NCBI GenBank assembly: GCA_011526165.1
Contig: WYAY01000107.1
Location: forward strand, 1-42,168
DNA: 42,168 nt
Reading direction: 5' to 3'
Source of the DNA: Sulfuritalea sp.
GTDB lineage: Bacteria > Pseudomonadota > Gammaproteobacteria > Burkholderiales > Rhodocyclaceae
The translations under genes were made by a program, and so were the position numbers. Of this stretch, positions 38,301-42,168 are shown piece by piece. The notes beneath the pieces were generated by a model. That model was not told where the DNA came from, ran no database searches, and was given only the letters and a program-made list of their open reading frames with translations. Position 1 is the stretch's first letter. Each line of letters starts with the position of its first letter.

Positions 38301-40123
38301 AGCTGCCGATACGCAATCTCGCCATTCTTGCGCATGATATGGCCGCCGCCGCCCTGGCTTGGGCGCTGGCCTATTGGTTGCGCTTCAATTTCGAGATTCC
38401 CAGCCAGTATTTCTTCGGAATGTTGTCGTCGCTCTTCTGGGTGGTGCCGCTGCATGCTGTGGTGTTCTTCGCCTATGGGGTCAATCGGGGTCTTTGGCGT
38501 TATGTCAGCCTGAAAGACATCCAGCGCATCGTGCTGGCTGTGGCGCTGGCCGCCGTGCTGGTCGGCGCCGGGGTATTCATGCTTCAGTTGCGCGATGTGC
38601 CGCGCTCGGTGCTGATTCTGCAGCCCTTGCTGCTGGTAATGGCGATGGGAGGCATGCGCTTCGTTTATCGCGCTTGGCATGAGCACCAGCTCTACGGCGG
38701 CATCCATCTCGAAGGCGAGCCGGTGTTTCTTCTTGGCGCAGGCGATGCGTCCGTTATGCTCCTGCGCGAGTTGAAGCGCAGCAAGGAATGGCGCGTGGTC
38801 GGCTTGCTTGACGATGAGGCGGGCAAGCACGGTCGCTCGATAGACGGCGTGCGAGTCCTGGGGCGCCTGGATGCAGTGGCCTCTCTGGCGGAACGGATGC
38901 AGGTGAAAAACGCCATTATCGCCATGCCTTCCGCCAGCGCCGGTGTAAGGCGCCGCGCTGCCGAGGCTGCCGCAAGCGCAGGATTGACCGTTCAGACCGT
39001 ACCGGCGATCGACGACCTACTTTCAGGTCGGGTTTCCATCTCGCAGTTGCGCAAGATCGAATTGGAAGACCTGCTCGGACGCGAAGAGGTCAAACTTGAT
39101 AGCGAAAGCCTGCACCGGTTGCTTGCCGGGCGAACAATCCTTGTTACCGGGGCCGGGGGCTCGATCGGATCAGAGCTTGCGCGCCAGATCGCACGCTTCG
39201 ACCCGAAGCGCCTGTTGCTTTTCGAGTTATCAGAATTTGCCCTCTATGGCATAGTGGAAGAGTTCGCGGATCGTTATCCGGACATCTCAGTCAGCGGACT
39301 GGTCGGTGATGTCAAGGACGCTTTACGGGTGGGGGGCGTCTTTGCGAAGTATAGGCCAGAGGTGGTGTTCCATGCAGCCGCCTACAAGCATGTTCCTCTG
39401 ATGGAAAACGAAAACGCTTGGGAGGCCGTTCGCAACAACGTGCTCGGAACTATGCGCGTGGCGGAAGCGGCACAAGCCCACGGCGCAAGTGAATTTGTCC
39501 TCATCTCCACGGACAAGGCCGTAAATCCAACCAATGTGATGGGAACCACCAAGCGGGTTGCTGAGATGGTCTGCCAAGGATTGCAGCGGCCCGGTGGAAC
39601 GCGCTTGGTCACGGTGCGCTTCGGCAATGTCTTAGGCAGCAACGGCAGCGTCATCCCCAAGTTCCGTGAGCAGATCACACGCGGCGGCCCGGTGACGGTG
39701 ACTCACCCAGACATTGTGCGCTACTTCATGTCTATTCCAGAGGCTGCTCAGCTTGTCCTGCAAGCCGGCCAAATGGGCAAGGGCGGAGAAATCTTTGTGC
39801 TCGACATGGGCGAGCCGGTTAAGATAGTTGATCTTGCGCGCGACATGATTCGCCTGTCCGGCTTCTCCGAGGAGGATATTCGTATCGTCTTCACCGGCCT
39901 GCGCCCCGGCGAGAAACTTTTCGAGGAACTGCTTGCTGACGGGGAGCATACTTTGCCGACGCCCCACCCGAAGTTACGCATCGCACGGACTCAAGCGGCT
40001 ATGGGCAAGGAAGAATTAGCTTGTTTGCGCGACTGGCTGTTGGGGCCAGGTCAGGATGAAGTTGTCGTCAAGCAGCGTCTGGGGCAACTGGTGCCCGAAT
40101 ATCAGCCGCGGAATTTCTTCTGA
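38297..40123 (+). CDS. Nucleotide-sugar 4,6-dehydratase with membrane domain (WbpM/PglF/CapD-like)
   Basis: This 608-residue protein has four N-terminal membrane helices (about 10-30, 40-62, 76-96, 103-120), a CoA-binding-like domain (EPVFLLGAGDASVMLLREL) and a C-terminal SDR with TGAGGSIGSELARQI (284 onward). Its catalytic region STDKAVNPTNVMGTTKR (404-420) has Met at the usual Tyr position, as in long-type UDP-GlcNAc 4,6-dehydratases. It makes the 4-keto-6-deoxy UDP-sugar used by the aminotransferase upstream. The start overlaps the aminotransferase stop as ATGA. Confidence 0.92.
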   Translation: MKLPIRNLAILAHDMAAAALAWALAYWLRFNFEIPSQYFFGMLSSLFWVVPLHAVVFFAYGVNRGLWRYVSLKDIQRIVLAVALAAVLVGAGVFMLQLRDVPRSVLILQPLLLVMAMGGMRFVYRAWHEHQLYGGIHLEGEPVFLLGAGDASVMLLRELKRSKEWRVVGLLDDEAGKHGRSIDGVRVLGRLDAVASLAERMQVKNAIIAMPSASAGVRRRAAEAAASAGLTVQTVPAIDDLLSGRVSISQLRKIELEDLLGREEVKLDSESLHRLLAGRTILVTGAGGSIGSELARQIARFDPKRLLLFELSEFALYGIVEEFADRYPDISVSGLVGDVKDALRVGGVFAKYRPEVVFHAAAYKHVPLMENENAWEAVRNNVLGTMRVAEAAQAHGASEFVLISTDKAVNPTNVMGTTKRVAEMVCQGLQRPGGTRLVTVRFGNVLGSNGSVIPKFREQITRGGPVTVTHPDIVRYFMSIPEAAQLVLQAGQMGKGGEIFVLDMGEPVKIVDLARDMIRLSGFSEEDIRIVFTGLRPGEKLFEELLADGEHTLPTPHPKLRIARTQAAMGKEELACLRDWLLGPGQDEVVVKQRLGQLVPEYQPRNFF

Positions 40124-40129
40124 TCTGAC

Positions 40130-41155
40130 ATGGGCGCCATGGGAACGATACTTGTGACGGGCGGAGCCGGCTATATCGGCTCCCATGTCTGCGTCGAGCT
40201 GCTGCAGACCGGCTACGACGTGGTGGTGCTCGACAATCTGTGCAACAGCCGACGCGATGTGCTCGGGCGCATCGCGCGGATTGCCGGCCGTCCAGTCGCA
40301 TTCCACGAACGCGACGTGCGCGACGAAGCGGCGCTGCGCGGGATCTTCCGCGAACACGCCATCGATGCGGTGCTGCATTTCGCCGGCCTGAAGGCGGTGG
40401 AGGAATCCGTCGCGCGGCCGCTCGCGTATTACAACAACAACGTCGGCGGTACCTTGGCGTTGTGTGCGGTAATGTCGGAGGCCGGTGTCCGGCGGCTGGT
40501 CTTCAGTTCCTCGGCCACGGTGTATGGCGATCCCGACGCAGTGCCGGTGCGCGAGGACCACCCGCTGCGGCCGACCAATCCCTACGGCCACAGCAAGGCC
40601 ATGATCGAAACGATCCTGCAGGATCTTTCCCGCTCCGACCCGGCCTGGAAGATTGCGCTGCTGCGCTATTTCAATCCCGTCGGCGCCCATGAGAGCGGGC
40701 TGATCGGCGAGGATCCGGGCGGCGTGCCGAACAACCTCCTGCCGTTCATCGCTCAGGTGGCGGTGGGTCGGCGCGAGGCGCTGAATGTGTATGGCAACGA
40801 CTATCCGACGCCGGACGGCACCGGCGTGCGGGATTACATCCATGTCGTCGATCTCGCCCGCGGCCACCTGGCGGCGCTGGAAAAACTGGCGACGTCCAGC
40901 GAGGTGTTATCGGTGAATCTCGGCACGGGGCGCGGCTACAGCGTGCTGGAAATGGTCGAGGCGTTTCGCCGGGCTTCGGGCCGGGACATTCCGTATCGCA
41001 TCGTTGCCCGCCGTCCGGGCGACGTTGCCGCCTGCTACGCCGACCCAGCCCTGGCGGCACGCCTGCTCGGCTGGCGCGCCGAGCGCGGCCTCGAGCGGAT
41101 ATGCCGGGATGCCTGGCGCTGGCAGAGCATGAATCCGAACGGCTACGCTGGGTGA
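40130..41155 (+). CDS. galE: UDP-glucose 4-epimerase
   Basis: This 341-residue extended SDR has TILVTGGAGYIGSHVCVELL, HFAGLKAVEESVARPLAYYNNNVGGTL, VFSSSATVYGDP, NPYGHSKAMIE with the catalytic Tyr/Lys pair, and RYFNPVGAHESGLIGEDP, all diagnostic of GalE. It interconverts UDP-glucose and UDP-galactose in the cytoplasm. Two possible ATG starts (40130, 40139) lie nine bases apart and both keep the domain intact. GC content returns to the host level here. It closes the polysaccharide locus six bases after the dehydratase. Confidence 0.95.
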   Translation: MGAMGTILVTGGAGYIGSHVCVELLQTGYDVVVLDNLCNSRRDVLGRIARIAGRPVAFHERDVRDEAALRGIFREHAIDAVLHFAGLKAVEESVARPLAYYNNNVGGTLALCAVMSEAGVRRLVFSSSATVYGDPDAVPVREDHPLRPTNPYGHSKAMIETILQDLSRSDPAWKIALLRYFNPVGAHESGLIGEDPGGVPNNLLPFIAQVAVGRREALNVYGNDYPTPDGTGVRDYIHVVDLARGHLAALEKLATSSEVLSVNLGTGRGYSVLEMVEAFRRASGRDIPYRIVARRPGDVAACYADPALAARLLGWRAERGLERICRDAWRWQSMNPNGYAG

Positions 41156-41162
41156 GCAAGCC

Positions 41163-41978
41163 ATGGCTATCTATGCCATCGGCGACATCCAGGGCTGCTT
41201 CGACTCATTTCGTCGCCTGCTCGACCTGACGCGCATCGATCCGGCGCGCGACCGCCTCTGGCTGGTTGGCGATCTGGTCAATCGCGGACCGCATTCACTG
41301 GAGACGCTGCGCTTCGTCAAGGGCCTGGGCGAAGCCGCGATCACCGTGCTGGGCAACCATGACCTGCACCTGGTGATGCTGGCGGAGGGGCATTCGAAGA
41401 AGCATGCGGATGACACGCTGGATGCCATCCTGGCTGCGCCCGACCGGGACGAATTGCTCGACTGGCTGCGCCATCGCCCCATGATGCATGTCGAGAACGG
41501 CCACGCGCTGGTGCATGCCGGCCTGCTGCCGCAGTGGACGGTGGCGCAGGCGCTGTCCCTGGCCGGCGAGGTGGAGGCGGCGCTGCGGGCGAAGGACTAC
41601 CGCGAGTTCCTGGCGAACATGTGGGGCAGCGAGCCGCCGTCCTGGCGCGATGACCTGGCCGGCTGGCCGCGCTTGCGTGTGATCGTGAACGCCATGACAC
41701 GGATGCGCTTCTGCTCGGTCGAGGGCGTCATGGATTTCAAGGCCAAGGGCGAAGTGACCGACGCGCCCAAAGGTTACCTGCCCTGGTTTGCCGTGCCGGG
41801 CCGCAGGAGTGCCGATCACGTGCTGGTGACGGGCCACTGGTCGGCGCTGGGACTTCGCATCGAACCCAACCTGCTGGCGCTCGATTCAGGCTGCCTGTGG
41901 GGGCGTCACCTGACGGCGGTGAGCCTGCCGAAACGCAAGGTGTTCCAGATCGACTGCTCGGGAGAGGACGTGACGTGA
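41163..41978 (+). CDS. apaH: Bis(5'-nucleosyl)-tetraphosphatase (symmetrical)
   Basis: This 271-residue metallophosphoesterase hydrolyses Ap4A to two ADP and can remove Np4 caps from RNA. Motifs are IYAIGDIQGCFDSFRRLL, LWLVGDLVNRGPHSLETLRFVK, ITVLGNHDLHLVMLAEG, and LVHAGLLPQWT, ending with VTGHWSALGLRIEPNLLALDSGCLWGRHLTAV. Length matches ApaH. The gene starts seven bases after galE ends and its stop shares one base with the next ATG (TGATG). Confidence 0.95.
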   Translation: MAIYAIGDIQGCFDSFRRLLDLTRIDPARDRLWLVGDLVNRGPHSLETLRFVKGLGEAAITVLGNHDLHLVMLAEGHSKKHADDTLDAILAAPDRDELLDWLRHRPMMHVENGHALVHAGLLPQWTVAQALSLAGEVEAALRAKDYREFLANMWGSEPPSWRDDLAGWPRLRVIVNAMTRMRFCSVEGVMDFKAKGEVTDAPKGYLPWFAVPGRRSADHVLVTGHWSALGLRIEPNLLALDSGCLWGRHLTAVSLPKRKVFQIDCSGEDVT

Positions 41979-42168
41979 TGGAGAAAAATTTGGACAACTG
42001 CGTATTCTGCAAGATCGTGCGCGGCGAGATTCCGGCGACGGTGGTGCTGCAGGACGAGCACACCCTCGTCTTCATGGACATCGGCAGCGTGAATCCCGGC
42101 CACATGCTGGTGGCGGCGAAGCCGCATGTCGAGAACCTGCAGGGCATGGACGAGGCGCTGGCCGGCGC
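41978..42168 (+). CDS. HIT-family protein (5' part, cut by window edge)
   Basis: About 63 residues are visible: MEKNLDNCVFCKIVRGEIPATVV, with the CxxC zinc pair of many bacterial HIT proteins, then HTLVFMDIGSVNPGHMLVAAKPHVENLQGMDEAL. The HxHxH nucleotide-binding triad lies beyond the window. HIT proteins hydrolyse or transfer nucleotidyl groups. Next to apaH this fits a nucleotide-clearing pair, although the context may be only chance. Confidence 0.88.
   Translation, partial: MEKNLDNCVFCKIVRGEIPATVVLQDEHTLVFMDIGSVNPGHMLVAAKPHVENLQGMDEALAG

Overview
The window looks like chromosome of a GC-rich betaproteobacterium. Gene content and order (a thiC with a TPP riboswitch, a tolC-type efflux operon running into waaA/waaC, an EPS-associated MarR-type regulator next to a TviB-like dehydrogenase, and apaH followed by a HIT protein) suggest a member of the Rhodocyclales (Azoarcus/Thauera/Dechloromonas-like). 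That placement is inference from gene order, not from a marker gene. Most genes are tightly packed, with 4-base ATGA or GTGA stop/start overlaps. No tRNA, rRNA, insertion sequence, integrase or CRISPR array was seen.

Layout. 1-1.4 kb: the 5' part of a nitronate monooxygenase gene and a HicB/HicA toxin-antitoxin pair, all on the minus strand. 1.4-5.5 kb: an MFS transporter with a coupled 44-residue membrane peptide (minus), divergent from a succinate-semialdehyde dehydrogenase plus zinc alcohol dehydrogenase operon (plus). 5.5-11.6 kb: an AraC-type regulator (minus), divergent from a five-gene envelope operon: ABC ATPase, FtsX-type permease, LolA-like periplasmic protein, outer-membrane barrel, and a membrane-domain/DUF2867 fusion. 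I regard this operon as the best candidate for an undescribed system, namely a dedicated Lol-like trans-envelope lipid or lipoprotein route. 11.8-13.9 kb: thiC (minus) behind a TPP riboswitch with a visible Shine-Dalgarno-sequestering hairpin. 14.0-16.5 kb: lemA and a DUF2207 membrane protein.

16.6-27.9 kb: an efflux operon. A TetR regulator with a palindromic operator is followed by adaptor 1, RND pump 1, adaptor 2 (a lipoprotein), RND pump 2, a PCMT-like methyltransferase, a rhodanese and TolC. Two different adaptor/pump pairs appear to share one outer-membrane channel. 28.0-30.2 kb: waaA and waaC (minus), for the LPS inner core. 30.3-41.2 kb: a surface-polysaccharide locus with a UDP-glucuronate 4-epimerase, EPS-associated regulator, TviB-like UDP-sugar dehydrogenase, a decayed cysC (APS kinase) pseudogene, a flippase, a hexapeptide acyltransferase, a PglC-like phosphoglycosyl transferase, a methyltransferase, a DegT aminotransferase, a PglF/WbpM-like 4,6-dehydratase and galE. 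The middle of this locus (about 33.1-37.1 kb) is visibly less GC-rich and contains TTG/GTG starts, consistent with acquisition or exchange. No ordinary glycosyltransferase or polymerase is present here. 41.2-42.2 kb: apaH and the start of a HIT-family gene.

Recurring small features are palindromic repeats of two kinds. One is a CCCTCTC...GAGAGGG hairpin with an adjacent CCTCACC block, found in the thiC leader and inside two coding regions (the FtsX-type permease and waaA). The other is a CGGGCTTCAG.CCG REP-like palindrome, found between tolC and waaA and inside the 3' end of the EPS regulator gene.
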